Assembly: GCF_000281045.1 (NCBI RefSeq)
Contig: NW_008246102.1
Span: 183,103 to 247,102, forward strand
Length of the DNA: 64,000 nt
Source: Saprolegnia diclina VS20
Lineage: Eukaryota; Oomycota; Saprolegniomycetes; Saprolegniales; Saprolegniaceae
Direction of reading: 5' to 3'
A model generated the notes under the pieces. It saw only the letters and a program-made list of their open reading frames with translations, had not been told where the DNA came from and did no database searches. The position numbers and the translations under genes were made by a program. This document shows positions 32,514-44,117 of the stretch, piece after piece; the first letter of the stretch is position 1; each line of letters opens with the position of its first letter.

Positions 32514-35509
32514 CTACACCACAGAAGCATCGTCATCTCTGCTTCCTTTGTCATAGAGGCACACGTACAGGCGGGTGCGCAGACTATTGCAGCTCTGGTC
32601 GGCCAGTCGCTGTGCGTGGAGCCGGACGTCGCTGTCGGATGCGCCCACACACAGTCGATCTTGGAGTCGGCGGAGGAGCAGGGGGACGTTCTGCCCCACA
32701 AAGCACGGGAATGGTGATTTCTTGGCCGTCATGCTCACAAGCGCCAAGATCTACAGCAGCGATGATCATCGCCACTTCAAATCTCACACGGTACACGAGA
32801 TGCATGGTGCTGCAGGGCCAAAAGACCGTCGCCGAGGAGCCGCAAAAAACGCTGGTAGCCCGGACTCTCCTTCCCGCCCATCGTGAGGACCATCTCATCC
32901 GTGAGCTTGAACGGCGCGCGCTCAAAGCTAAAGCGACCTAGTCCCATAAACCATTATAACTTTAGTAGAGTGGACGACAATGTGACGTACCGCCCGGAGC
33001 TATCCCAAAGGCAAAGCCGAAATCAATGTGCAAAATCGTGCCGTCGACGTGCAGCATCACATTGCCGTTGTGGCGATCTTTGATCTATCGCACAAGATCA
33101 TATGCGAATACGAATCCAAATGACCAAGGTACGCACCTGTAGAATGTAGCAAAATAGACTGTACGCGGCCATGGACCGAATAAAGTTATCGCGGGCCACC
33201 TACTTTCAGTGAGCGACCAACTAACTAATTTACTCACAAAGTACGCACCGCAAGCCGCTCGCGTATCGGGTACCGCGCCCTAAAGATGGCGTCGAGCGAC
33301 TGTCCTGGATGATGCTTCTTGACGTCCGAGACCGAGTCCGCGTCCAGCAAGACCTGCATGAGCCCGCAGTCGTCGCCACAGCAGAGAATGCTACCGCTGA
33401 AATCACACACAACGATAGCATGGTGCCGACACGTACGTATACGGGCGCAGCACGAGCTCCGTGTCGCAAAAACACTCGACAAAGATGTGCAAAAGCTGCA
33501 TGATGAACACTTCTTGCCGCATGTCGTCAAAGCTCTTGGCAATGACCGGCACCAAGTCCCACCCAAGTTCCTATCACAGATGTACCCATGGCACCATCAA
33601 CGTCGAGAGGACGTACCGAGCGGTAAAGGCTCTGTGCTTGCAGTCGCGAGCGCTTCTCCCGGAACGACTCGGTCTCGGCCGGGTTGATCTCCGCCACCAT
33701 CTTGTTGGTATCATTGTCATCCTCGCCTTCTAGGAGCTTGAGGGCGACCGGGCAGTCGGACACGAACGACCGATCGACGCCAACGCAGTCTTCACTCGGA
33801 CGTGGCGTGCTCCGGCTGTGGCTGCGACATGCCGTCGACGCCCGGCGATCACGCCCAAGGTCCGCATCCAGAAACGCATCCAGGAGGTACGAGGTCGGCG
33901 CTGCGTCCGTAGCTGGGTCGGGTCGATGACGCACCGTCGTCGCCTCGGTGATCGCGATCGTCTCGAAGAAGACCATGGTCGGCGCCCGCGCCTTCGTCGA
34001 GAAGACCGTGCCTTCTGTCGGCACAATACTACGCACACGCTTTTGCGTGTCGTCGTGCACAGTCAGCGGCAAAATCGCGTGGGCCGGCAGCGTCGCGCTT
34101 AGCCGCGAGAGCACATGTGGAAGATGCGCTTTCCGGTCTTTGCCGGAATTGAACTGGCGCTTGAAGTTTTGCGATGCGACGACAAGCGACTGCACGAGGT
34201 GCACCGTGTCGCCAAACACGTCGAGTGCGTCAATGGCGGTCTCGGGTTGCATCTCGGCGAGGACGGTATCCAGGTCGGCAAAGAACGCCTCGTCGTCGTC
34301 GCCCGGTAGCAAGATCATGCTGCGGAGATCCTGCACCGGCTCGGACGCCACCGGGCTGGACGCATCGGGAAATGGTGGCAGGAACCGGTTAGCATCCAGC
34401 TGCGTCGACACGGCCGCGACGTCGGACGGCGTGAGGGCCCCAAGCCACGCGCCAAAGACTGAGCTGGACCGCGAGTTGGACCGTAGCGCTTGGGTGGTAT
34501 GCAGGAGCTGGTCGAGCAGCTGCATGGCGTCGTGGTCGGACGTCGTGGGGCCCAGCACAAGACTCGCCATTTCCGTCGTCGATGCCGTCGCATTGAGCCC
34601 CACGTACACGCCGTAAAACTGCATGAGCGATGCACCAAAGCAGGCGTCGTCGTCGTGGCCCTTGGCGCCGTCGGTGCGCGCGGCTACCGCGTCCCAGTGC
34701 GTCCGCAGCGCCAACACCGTGGATCGGCGCCCGACACCCGCGAGGAAGAGGACGTAGAAGAGCTGCATGGCCATCGACTGGCACGACGCGAGAGATGCAA
34801 AACCCCAGTGCAGAATCTGCGGCCAGTACATCCCGAGGTGCGCGACGTCCGACTCGGCGACGACCGCCAGTTGCGCGAGCGTCGACACAAAGAGGAAGGG
34901 CGACGTCATGTACGTGTAGAGCCCGGCGACGAGGCTGCAGACGTCGATGGGCCCGCTGTCCATGTACTCCTGCAAGTCGTGGTACGCAGCCTTGTCCTTG
35001 GCGCCGAGCCGGCTCCAATGTCGCGTCTCCTTGAAGAGCCCTAATGGGTCGTTGGCCTGCAGCGCAAGCAGGTTCTGCCAGTCGCGAAAGCGAGTGAGAA
35101 CTACGTCAGCACTGGCCGTGCGCTGTGACTGCGATGTCTCGACGAGAGCGGGACTCGGTGTCACGCGCTTCTCGAGGACGAGCTGGAGCGCGAGGAGCCA
35201 AGCGTCGCGGTCGGCCGCGGACTTGGTCATGGCCGTCACGAGCTGCCCGGACGGCGTCGAGAGGAAGAAACGCTCGTTGAGAAAGTCCTTGTCGTCGGCG
35301 AACGCGAGTTGGCAGTCGAGGACGCGGACGTCCTGCCCGGGCGCCGCCCACGTGAGTGCGCCCGACCGGCGCAGCCAGCAGCACACGCTGCCTGTCGATG
35401 GCTCAGTCTCGTCGTCGAACGAGAGCACGAGGTGTCCCTTGTATGCGTAGGCGGCGTCGCCCATTTCGATGCTGCCGGGGACATCGTCGACCGACGACGA
35501 GGCTACCAT
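32514..35509 (-). CDS. PI4KB-like: Phosphatidylinositol 4-kinase (PI4K beta type) with N-terminal PH domain
   Basis: Seven exons (35509-33617, 33570-33437, 33396-33249, 33199-33137, 33084-32991, 32937-32795, 32750-32514) give 903 residues. The start is a PH-like domain ([13 protein letters not shown] to [16 protein letters not shown]). Then a helical PIK-type middle, the strand ending [13 protein letters not shown], the lipid-kinase loop region [15 protein letters not shown], catalytic [12 protein letters not shown], and metal site HIDFGFAFG followed by FKLTDEMV. All catalytic motifs are present. It makes PI4P, mainly at Golgi in other eukaryotes. Animal PI4K beta lacks a PH domain; fused PH domains are known in oomycete lipid kinases. 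Confidence 0.88.
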
Positions 35510-36091
35510 CTCTGCCAAAAGCAAAAAGAGAGATGAAAGTTTACGGCAAAGTCGCCCAAATCATTCCGATATACATACAGATGTCAAGTGCACTGTCTTG
35601 GCACACGCAACCGACGCTGCCACCGCCACGCCGCCTGCGAGGGTTGCGAGGGCCTATGAGCGTACTAGCCATGTGCATTCGACCAGCAGCAGCGCATACG
35701 CTAGCTTGGCGTGCGACGGTGGCAGCGGCACCCAAGCCCCCGTGCGTCCCGCCCGCCGCCGTCACGACGTGGCACGCCCTGGCGCCACCTGCGACACGAC
35801 GCTCTTGGACGTCTGCATGCAAACTGCATCGTCGCCGTCGTCGACGCTCGTTGCTGTAGCAAGGACCTGGATCAAGAGCACCAAGACCACTCGAGAGTGA
35901 TTGACGTTCGACCGACCTGCTGCTTCATGTCGCCATGTGCATGGACGTGAGCAAGGGATGTTGCAGTAGCTTGGGAACCGGCTGCGATGATGGAACCTTG
36001 ATTGTGCGAGACACTGGGCGAGGAAGCGGGACGATTAGGTAGATGCACTTGGAAACAATGGAGGTTAGGAGGGGGTGTTGGACGTTAGTGA

Positions 36092-36899
36092 CTAGTCGCG
36101 GTGCGACCGCGACGACTTCTTTGATGACTTTTCCTTACGGCGCTTGTGCTTGGACGATTTCTTGGACGATTTCTTGGGCGATTTCTTCGACTCCTTTGAC
36201 CGCTTCCCGCGCGGACTACGGCTGCGACTGCGAGTCTTTGGGCTGCGACTCCGAGTCTTTGGGCTGCGACTCCGAGTCTTTGGGCTGCGGCTTCGGCCCT
36301 TGGGACTGCGGCTGCGCCGCTTGGACGCGCGACGGGGACTCACGCTGCGGTCTCGCCGACATCGACGGCGGCCGCGGTCGCTCTCACTTTCGCTCTCGGA
36401 GGACGAGGACGAGTCGTCGTCGCTGCTGCTCTCGGCCGCCTACGTAAGTCGCATGCTCGTCCCATTTTCAGCATGCAAAGACGCGTGGGCGCACCAGCTT
36501 CTTTTGGTTGGCGCTTTGGTCGAGAAAGTTCATGCACTGAAAGGTCAAATGGCCCATGGCGCCGCACTAGGTCACATGAGAGACGAGCGCGGAATGCAGT
36601 GACGCGTACCTTCTTGCACGAGCCGCGCGTGTCGTTCTACAACGCGGCATGAGGCTTGGTCCAGCGACGAGAAGCAGGACGTACCGCCTTGTTGGAGAGT
36701 TTTGCCAGCGCCATGAAGCCCTTGGCGCGCTCGATTGAGGACGCGGACTGGCCTGGGTCCTGGCCCTCGCCCTAGACGAACCGTGGCCATGAGGCGGCTG
36801 CGAGGACGATCGAGGGCGACGTACATCGGCGGCGTACGGGTCATATCCGATCGTGTCCTTCCAGATGCCCGTCATCTTGAGCGTGTCGCTGCTCGACAT
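36092..36899 (-). CDS. SREK1IP1-like: SREK1IP1-like CCHC zinc-knuckle / RS-domain protein
   Basis: ATG at 36899 (MSSSDTLKMTGIWKDTIGYD). Five small exons join in frame: a helix (RAKGFMALAKLSNKA), a CCHC zinc knuckle CKKCGAMGHLTFQC-MNFLD split by an intron after the first CxxC lysine, then a Ser/Asp/Glu stretch and a long RS domain with repeated SRSPKTR units, ending in a Lys-rich tail. CKKCG..GHLTF.C.NF is the signature of SREK1-interacting protein 1, a pre-mRNA splicing regulator. Expected nuclear. About 185 residues. Confidence 0.85.
36225..36308 (-). repeat. 21-bp tandem repeat coding SRSPKTR
   Basis: Four units of 21 bp (the last is imperfect). Each codes seven RS-domain residues, so unit gain or loss keeps the frame. 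Confidence 0.8.
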
Positions 36900-37013
36900 G
36901 ATGTTGTTGTGCGGCATACGTCCACGGTGCCCCATGCTTCCGTGCGTGGTTGCGGTGGTGCAAGGGCAAAGTGGAATGGCGTAGTTTCGACCAATGGCTT
37001 TCCGGCATTTGAT

Positions 37014-37618
37014 NNNNNNNNNNNNNNNNNNNNNNNNNNNNNNNNNNNNNNNNNNNNNNNNNNNNNNNNNNNNNNNNNNNNNNNNNNNNNNNNNNNNNNN
37101 NNNNNNNNNNNNNNNNNNNNNNNNNNNNNNNNNNNNNNNNNNNNNNNNNNNNNNNNNNNNNNNNNNNNNNNNNNNNNNNNNNNNNNNNNNNNNNNNNNNN
37201 NNNNNNNNNNNNNNNNNNNNNNNNNNNNNNNNNNNNNNNNNNNNNNNNNNNNNNNNNNNNNNNNNNNNNNNNNNNNNNNNNNNNNNNNNNNNNNNNNNNN
37301 NNNNNNNNNNNNNNNNNNNNNNNNNNNNNNNNNNNNNNNNNNNNNNNNNNNNNNNNNNNNNNNNNNNNNNNNNNNNNNNNNNNNNNNNNNNNNNNNNNNN
37401 NNNNNNNNNNNNNNNNNNNNNNNNNNNNNNNNNNNNNNNNNNNNNNNNNNNNNNNNNNNNNNNNNNNNNNNNNNNNNNNNNNNNNNNNNNNNNNNNNNNN
37501 NNNNNNNNNNNNNNNNNNNNNNNNNNNNNNNNNNNNNNNNNNNNNNNNNNNNNNNNNNNNNNNNNNNNNNNNNNNNNNNNNNNNNNNNNNNNNNNNNNNN
37601 NNNNNNNNNNNNNNNNNN
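37014..37618. other. Assembly gap 2
   Basis: Run of 605 unspecified bases that removes the 3' part of the minus-strand gene to its right. Confidence 0.99.
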
Positions 37619-38216
37619 CCACGTCTTGGCGAAGACCCCCGAGCTTCGAGTCGAGCTGGGCGATTTCACGACGTAAAGCATCTTCCTCCATCGACATGCT
37701 CGTCGTTGGCGGCTTCAATGGTGACGTAGCCCAACGCGTCGCGCGGACATCTATCGGCGCCGCAGGTTTGGCGAGCACAACGGGTGCAGTCTTGGTGGGT
37801 TCATTGGGCGTCACCTTCTTGACGGGCTCTGTGGGTGGTAGCTTCTTGGTAAGATGGTGGCGACGTCTTGGCGTGTTCCTGGAGCGGGCGACCCAGCGAC
37901 GGCTGCACCGCCGGTTGAAGAGTGTGCACCTGTGGTGCCGGCACTGCAGACGTGGTGCGTAGAGTATCGGTCGGTTCCGCAACAGTCTTGGTCGTAGCGA
38001 CGACTTTAATGGGCGCTACCGTCACTGCCGCCTTGGGTACTGTGACGATGGCTGCTTCATGGCCCAACGTGCGCTGTGTCGTAGGATTGAAGAAGAGTTA
38101 GCAGCGTCGTGGACGATGCACTCTTCTTTATAAGCCGCCAAGAAGGCTTCGTCGGCGGCGATAGCATCTGCCGTTGTCGCCGTTCGCGATTGTGATCGGT
38201 GCTCTACCGTGCGCAA
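37619..38216 (-). CDS. Partial uncharacterised protein, 3' end lost in gap
   Basis: Minus-strand frames give an acidic helix (AIAADEAFLAAYKEEC), a Val/Thr/Pro-rich low-complexity segment (VTVPKAAVTVAPIKVVATT), a Lys/Pro-rich part (TEPVKKVTPNEPTKTAP), and a coiled-coil start (MEEDALRREIAQLDSKLGGL) running into the gap. At least two frame changes imply introns. No clear start codon and no family recognised. Confidence 0.45.
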
Positions 38217-38461
38217 ATGTTCGTACTTAAGCGCTTTTGCGACGACGGCGTCGCGGGAGCACTACACTACAGTCGTGATGTCCGTACATCTGCCCTACGA
38301 TCGAGTGCTCTGGTGGAGTCGCCCAATCACAAGCAGATGACACGACAAGGTCGGGTTTCATTGAAAGGGAAGGGGAAGCTGGCAGTGGGATTGCTGTCAA
38401 CGCATTTCGGATTCGACCATCACTCGAGGCAATCTTTACAAATCAGAATTTGCTGCATTTT

Positions 38462-38594
38462 CTACGACGTGCTTTTCTTGCGCGCGATCGTCCAGGAAAG
38501 GCGCGGGACTATTGTCGTCTTGCGCTGGTAGCTCAAGCAGCCGCCAGAGAGCAGTTGTTTGAGCATCGTCGTCCACGACAACGACGCATGCGGG
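38462..38594 (-). pseudogene. 3' remnant of the split DUF4419 gene
   Basis: Reading leftward past the transposon, this piece encodes SLSWTTML... and KTTIVPRLSWTIARKKSTS then a stop. It aligns with the C-terminus of the intact paralogue at 42963-44117 (KTTIVPELRWAIALKNGQRS). It is the severed end of the gene at 41629-42650. Confidence 0.8.
38582..38594. repeat. Left target-site duplication
   Basis: cgacgcatgcggg, identical to 41629-41641. The core of nine or more bases is the length usual for Mutator elements. Confidence 0.8.
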
Positions 38595-41500
38595 ATAATA
38601 TTACTTCTGAGCGTTTTTTAGATGAATCCTGAGCGTTTCAAAAACGGAGGTTTCCTGAGTGAAATTGGGGCGGCCTGAGTGTTTGGAGAGCACTCAATAT
38701 CCATCCGTCGTGTTGGATGAGTTATGAGTGGGTTATTGGGACAAACGTCCCCTGCACAAATTATAAATAGAGGCACTCCCTACATGTAATACCCCGTACT
38801 AAAATGATCCATCTTTTGAATGTATGAATGTATATCCTCGTCTACGGGAGCTACGTAAACTCTTGGCGGACCATGCTGCTGAGCCTGTGCGACGTCACGT
38901 TGACTCCTTGCTCGGCAGAGAAAGCGACGACCTTTGCAAGAGCTTGGGCACCGTGCTCGGCGAGGACGCCATCGGTGTAGCGCACTTCCCAGGTCCAGAT
39001 CGGTCCATTTCGCGGCTTAAGAATGAGGCCGAAGATGAGGCCTGGTCCTTGGGTGCCGTCGCAGCTGGTGATTCTACCTTGGCGCGCAACGACCCAGCCG
39101 TAGCACGACGCGGATTTCTCTGTGAACTGCTTGATGAGTCTTGCCTGGCTGAACTTGCCGCGCGATCTGCGGAACCGGTCGAGGCAGTTCACCTCGCGCG
39201 CGGGACGTCCGGGGCCCCGGCGCACCGGGACAAGGGTCAACGCCACATCAAGGTCCAAGTCGTCGGTCAGCGACATGACAGCCAAGATGTGGACACATAG
39301 CCATCCCGTCGAGTAGTAGCCCTTGCATTGGCATTTAAACTTACGACGGATGATGTAGATCTACGGACACCAGGTAATGAATACGGAATAAGCATGAGTA
39401 ATAATATCATACCTCGCCAAGAGTCCACGCTCGGTCAATGACTCTTGGGATGGGACCAACGGCTTCGTCGACCGACACGAAATACAGCGACAAAAAAAGC
39501 TTCTCCATGTCGTTGAAGTCGGGGAGATGGCCGAGATGGCCCCGAAGAGATTCGCAGAACCTAAGATGATTCTAAACTTGAAATCTTGATACTTGCAGTG
39601 GGGATAAGCACCTTTTGACGCGACCCTTGGTTACGGTCATCTTGTTGATGTTGAACGGGCGCACTACGTATTTCCTCGCGTTGACGACGTAACCACTGCC
39701 GATGCCTTCGACCGTAGCTGCCGCGTAGTTGCGGGGGTCGCTGGCAATTTCCTCGGCATCGAGCAATTGTCGGGCCGATACTGGTTGGGCACAAATGTTC
39801 TTGAAGGGCCCACCGTCGCCATGAGGCAGCTCTATCGCGATAATAGCTACATTGTGTAAATGTACAAATTGTGGGTCCATGCACGTGACATACCGGGAAG
39901 GCCGATGTTTAAGACGTGAGCAGTCGACGCTTTGCACTTGACCATGCGCTTGATCGTGCGATGGTGCGCCTCGATCGGGTTTTGGTTGGCCATCACGCCC
40001 GGCACATCGCTCGCCGAAACGTGCCACGAGCCCCAGTCATTGGACAGGTATTCGTCTGCAAAAGCTTCGGCGTAGGTCGCTTCTCCTTCATCTGTCCAGA
40101 ATGCAATGGCGCTCTTCCCAAGGACGTCGAATTGCTTGCTGTTGCGTGCCAGATGGAGCAAATGCAGATGCGGCTTGATCATGGCCTCATACTGCCCATC
40201 AACGTTGAGCTTCGAGCGTGTCTTGCGGGCGTTGCGGATGCAATGCGGCCAGCAGTCAAGCGGTCGTGCTTCGTCCCACTCTTCAAGAGCCGCATTTCGG
40301 ATTGCCGGTGCGTGGTCCATGCAAACGACGTCGGGCGAAAGACGTGCATCGAAAAAGAGTTCGGCTGAGCGAGTCAGCGTCTCATTTAGCTGGGCGTACG
40401 CGTGTTGACACTCGGAGCGGACAAAAAGGTACGCCCAAGGCACAAATGACGAGACGCTCTTGCCCTCGCTATAGACCATGCGCGTTGAGCCGACGTCCAC
40501 CAAGGTCCACTGCCCGAAGTGCAATTTGTACGTCCCGTCGCTCGACACCAAGAGGTCGGTCTCTTGATCCTTGATGCATCGTAGCATGTTGCCCATCAAA
40601 CCACGAGAGGACGTGACTACCCCAATCGATGTCGCAGGACCACCACGCTCGTCGGCGTACTCGTGGGTAAAAGTTTTGAGAACAATCACTTCGTTTTTGC
40701 GTCCGGGCTGCATGCGAGCAATAGCGGGCACCATATCGTCTTCGGACGCTGGGATCTCGTCGCCAAAGAAAGCGACCTTGGATTCGCATCGCTTTTCGTG
40801 GGCCCACGCCACGATGTCGGCAAAGTGTTCGTAGTCCCACCCACCAGGCTCGTTGGTGCGAAGATACGCAGATCTGTTCTTGATCTGCATTCTGGTAGGC
40901 ATGAGGCCGAGAAGCTCGGGGTCTTTGCTGTATTGGCGACATCGTAGACGAATCGGTTGCGGAATGCATGCCTCTCGACGAAAGCGTCCGCTAGTTCACG
41001 CAAGGGGAAGCTCCCCAGCTGGATAAAGGGGTCGCGAGCCATTGCAGAGTGTCGTCTTCGAGTTCTGTTCGATAATGAAGCTTGGAGGATGGCACACATC
41101 ACTGGCGCAAATATAGATCACGATGCACTGGCGGCATTGAAGATCATACATACATCCATATTTCTATATCCATCCTACGGCCAACACATCCGTCCATACA
41201 ATCATCCATACTCGTATATCTTGGCCGTCGCGTCGTCGGTTTCAGACGCTTTTATAGATGGTGGTTGGCCGCGGACGTGCCGCCATCAGGTGCATACTCG
41301 ACGACACTCGACAACAGTAGGTCACGGGGCGCATGGAGCGGAGCCAATGTGCCCGCGTTTCGCTTGGCGCCACACTGGTGACAAATTTTTAATTAATATT
41401 GGTTTGTCCCGAAAAAGCTCTCGTGTGCAACCTCCTGGCTATGGGCAAAACCTCGAAATGCGCCGATATCTGCAAACCGTATCAACCGCTCAGAGCTCAT

Positions 41501-41628
41501 CCATTTTACGGTTAGTCGTTCAGTTAGCCGTTAAGAAACCGCTCAAGCCGCCCCGATTCCACTCAGGAAACCTCCGTTTTTGAAACGCTCGGGATTCATC
41601 CAAAAAACGCTCACCAATAATCCGAACC
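38595..41628 (-). mobile_element. Mutator-like (MULE) DNA transposon
   Basis: 3034 bp. Terminal inverted repeats run about 75-85 bp (about 38595-38680 and 41542-41628). The core, gagcgttttttRgatgaatc and onward, is nearly identical at both ends. A 13-bp direct repeat, cgacgcatgcggg, flanks it (38582-38594 and 41629-41641) as a target-site duplication. It encodes one transposase on the minus strand. Confidence 0.88.
38851..41042 (-). CDS. MULE transposase with SWIM zinc finger
   Basis: Starts MARDPFIQLGSFPLREL at 41042. The second frame (YSKDPELLGLMPTRMQ...) carries the MULE domain: DGTYKLHFGQW (first Asp), VVCMDHAPAI (second Asp), WPHCIRNARK, and NQNPIEAHHRTIKRM (Glu). Three good introns then lead to NINKMTVTKGRVKRC, LFLSLYFVSVDEAVG and a SWIM finger CQCKGYYSTGWLCVH, ending in a basic tail. 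Joining the N-terminal piece to the rest needs a frame change near 40930-40960 with no proper intron. The copy may therefore be inactive, or the base call wrong. It acts on DNA ends (TIRs) in the nucleus. Confidence 0.82.
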
Positions 41629-41641
41629 CGACGCATGCGGG
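41629..41641. repeat. Right target-site duplication
   Basis: cgacgcatgcggg, direct copy of 38582-38594, inside the DUF4419 coding sequence. Confidence 0.8.
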
Positions 41642-42650
41642 AGCTAGCGCTTGGATCCTCAAAACCGAAGCTCATGTGCCCACCAAAGAAGAGCGCATTG
41701 TACATCTCGCCGTTGTCGTCGATGGCCACGTCGACTGTGAGATAGCCCGGTGGAATGTCATCCATGGACACGGTAGGAAACTCCTTGAGGCGCGACCGGA
41801 GCTTCCCGTCAAGCATATTGATGGCGCTGTTCTCGCCTTGCCACCGTCCGACTTGATCAAACACGCAGAAGACGCTGAGCCAGCCTCCAATGTACCGTGG
41901 ACCCGAGTGGCCGCCGAACTCGTGGCAAATTCGGCTCCAAAACCCGACGTCAGGTTGCCCTTTTGCAGCCAGCACAAACTGGTCAAAAATCGGTGCAAGC
42001 ATTGCCGACCACTCGGTCATACGGTCGCCGTACGCTGCAAGCTTGTCGACGCGCGCGCGAATGTCTTCCCAGTCCTGCACGGTCCCAAGAAGGGTCACGA
42101 ACGGAATGCCACAGGCGAGACAGGCCTTGTAGGTAAAGTACTTCTTCATGGCCGCCATCAAGACGATGCTCCCAACGATCTTGTCGTCTTCCGTTGTCGT
42201 CGAGAAGCATGGGAGCAACCACGCTCTCAGCGCTGGATCCGCAAGGTGCGTATCCATCTGTTGCAGCATTTGCGCGGCAAGATCCGCGACCTCAATCGAG
42301 CGCATCGAGCCAGACATTTTCACTGTGAGCTCTTTCTGTCCTTCGTGTCGGACAAAGAGGTGGCGGAGGTCCTCGGCGTGACCATTGACGTACAAGCCAA
42401 ACTGGATCGTGATTGCGAGCCAGACGTCGTCGGGGCGAATGGAAAGGTTGTGGTGCTGGTTGTACGCTTGAATGGCACCAAAGACAAAGCCACTCTCGCT
42501 GTGCACGATGGCGTCCTCGAGAGGCGACGACTGGAGAATGCTCTCGCAGTCTTGTTTCGTGTACTCGAGCAGCGACCGTACTGGGTCGTCGTGCGTCGTC
42601 GCGCCCGTGTAAGCAGCGACCATCTTGGTAGAGACTGCAAACGTCGTCAT
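41629..42650 (-). pseudogene. DUF4419 gene interrupted by the MULE
   Basis: ATG at 42650 (MTTFAVSTKMVAAYTGATT). DUF4419 features match its divergent paralogue almost throughout: PDDVWLAITIQFGLYVNGHA, EDLRHLFVRHEGQKEL, GSIVLMAAMKKYF, CGIPFVTLLGTVQDW, GGWLSVFCVFDQ, IPPGYLTVDVAIDDNG, GGHMSFGF. Downstream of that the transposon begins. The open frame runs on into the right TIR and stops at 41520, giving a foreign tail (ERFLDESRAFQKRRF...). The native C-terminus lies at 38462-38594. Even with the element removed, the two halves are one base out of frame, so it is broken or was before insertion. Confidence 0.8.
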
Positions 42651-42962
42651 GACAACGAATCGAAAATGACACGACCGAATTTGAACAAGTCCACCGTGGC
42701 TGTCTTAGTTGCTGCGCTGGATTGCCTTGCGCGTGTCGCTGGGGCGAACGACATGCATTCCCAACTGGCCCCTTGACAACCTGCCACGTGTACTCGAATG
42801 ACCACCACTCGTGTGATATACGTGAAAAAGACTCCTCACACATACAGCGCACAAGTATTACGAAAATCACACGTGTGAGAATTGTGTGCTTGTCTGTGCC
42901 GGTCGGTTGTTGAGTGCGCGCCACCGTGACGCTAGAGTTTGCATTTGGCCGTTGCTGCCACC
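42651..42962. promoter_or_regulatory. Bidirectional promoter of the DUF4419 pair
   Basis: 312 bases separate the two ATGs of head-to-head paralogues. It contains a perfect 12-bp palindrome, tcacacgtgtga (42867-42878), with an E-box core (cacgtg). Shared control of both copies is an inference. Confidence 0.4.
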
Positions 42963-44117
42963 ATGGTCACGTTCGCAGTGTCGCCGAAACCTGTGAGCGC
43001 TAGCAACCAGTACACGACGACAGACAATCCCGTGCAGTCGCTTGTTGAGTTTAATTTCTGCTACGACATTCTCTCGTCGCCGCCCGTCGAGACGCCCGTC
43101 GTGCACAGCAAGAGCGGCTTTGTCATGGGCGTCGTTCAAGCATACAGCAACCACCACAACCTCGTGCTTCGTCCCGACGACATTTGGCTTGCGATCATGA
43201 CCCAGTTTGGCTTGTACGTCAACGGTCACGCCGAGGACCTCCGCCACCTCTTTGTCCGACACGAAGGACAGAAAGAGCTCAACGTCTGCCGTGCTGGCTC
43301 GATGCGCGCGGCCGATTTTGGTCCGCTCGTTGATCAAATGGTCGATTTGATGAGCGAGCATCTCGTGGACCCGACGCTGCGAGACTGGGTCCTCCCCGGC
43401 TTCTCGACGACGACGCAGACCGACACGATGGTTGGCAGCATCGTCATGATGGCGACCATGAAAAAGTACTTTGCGCACAATTTTCACTTTGGCTGTGGCA
43501 TTCCGTTCGTGACACTCCTCGGGACCGTGGGCGACTGGCAAAATATCCGCGCGCGCGTCGAGAAGCTCGCGACGTTCGACACGTGCCTCCAAGCGTGGTC
43601 GCGCCTCTTGGCGCCGGTCCTGGACCAGTTTGTGCAAGCAGCAAGAGGCCAACCAAACGTCGGCTTTTGGAGAAAAATCTGCCACTGGCACGGCGGGTCG
43701 GGTCCCAACTACATAAGCGGCTGGCTCAGCGTCTTTTGCGTCATCAAGCAAGACGGGACGTGGCAGGGCGACGCGCGACGCGTTTGGCTGTCGTCCGGTC
43801 GGTTCCTTCTCAATCAGTTTCCGATCATCAACGCGCATGATATTCCGCCGGGATACCTCACGGTCGACGTGGCCGTCAACGACAACGACGGGCGAAAATA
43901 CGATGCAGTCTTCCTTGCTGGGCACATGAGCTACGGCTTCCTCGAGACGCCCCACCCAGTTGACGTCCAGCCGAGCTGGACCTTGGCCGATGCCATCGGG
44001 CGACTCACTGGGTGGCGGGACACCACCGATGTCGTCGTTGCCATCCCCAACGGCAAGACGACAATCGTGCCTGAGCTGCGCTGGGCCATTGCGCTCAAGA
44101 ACGGTCAACGTTCGTAG
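42963..44117 (+). CDS. DUF4419 protein (intact paralogue)
   Basis: The ATG at 42963 sits in a strong ccaccatgg context. Single exon, 384 residues. Core motifs: RPDDIWLAIMTQFGLYVNGH, LRHLFVRHEGQKEL, GFSTTT, MMATMKKYF, GCGIPFVTLLGTV, FVQAARGQPNVGFW, ISGWLSVFCV, DIPPGYLTVDVAVNDN, GHMSYGF. The C-terminus ends IALKNGQRS. DUF4419 proteins are common in fungi and oomycetes and have no established function. It is divergent from the split copy and serves as the reference for its missing end. Confidence 0.85.
   Translation: MVTFAVSPKPVSASNQYTTTDNPVQSLVEFNFCYDILSSPPVETPVVHSKSGFVMGVVQAYSNHHNLVLRPDDIWLAIMTQFGLYVNGHAEDLRHLFVRHEGQKELNVCRAGSMRAADFGPLVDQMVDLMSEHLVDPTLRDWVLPGFSTTTQTDTMVGSIVMMATMKKYFAHNFHFGCGIPFVTLLGTVGDWQNIRARVEKLATFDTCLQAWSRLLAPVLDQFVQAARGQPNVGFWRKICHWHGGSGPNYISGWLSVFCVIKQDGTWQGDARRVWLSSGRFLLNQFPIINAHDIPPGYLTVDVAVNDNDGRKYDAVFLAGHMSYGFLETPHPVDVQPSWTLADAIGRLTGWRDTTDVVVAIPNGKTTIVPELRWAIALKNGQRS

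Noticed and set aside
38824-39300. Plus-strand ORF near the left transposon end with an upstream tataaat box
   Set aside because: Antisense to the SWIM-finger exon of the transposase, whose minus-strand reading is well supported.
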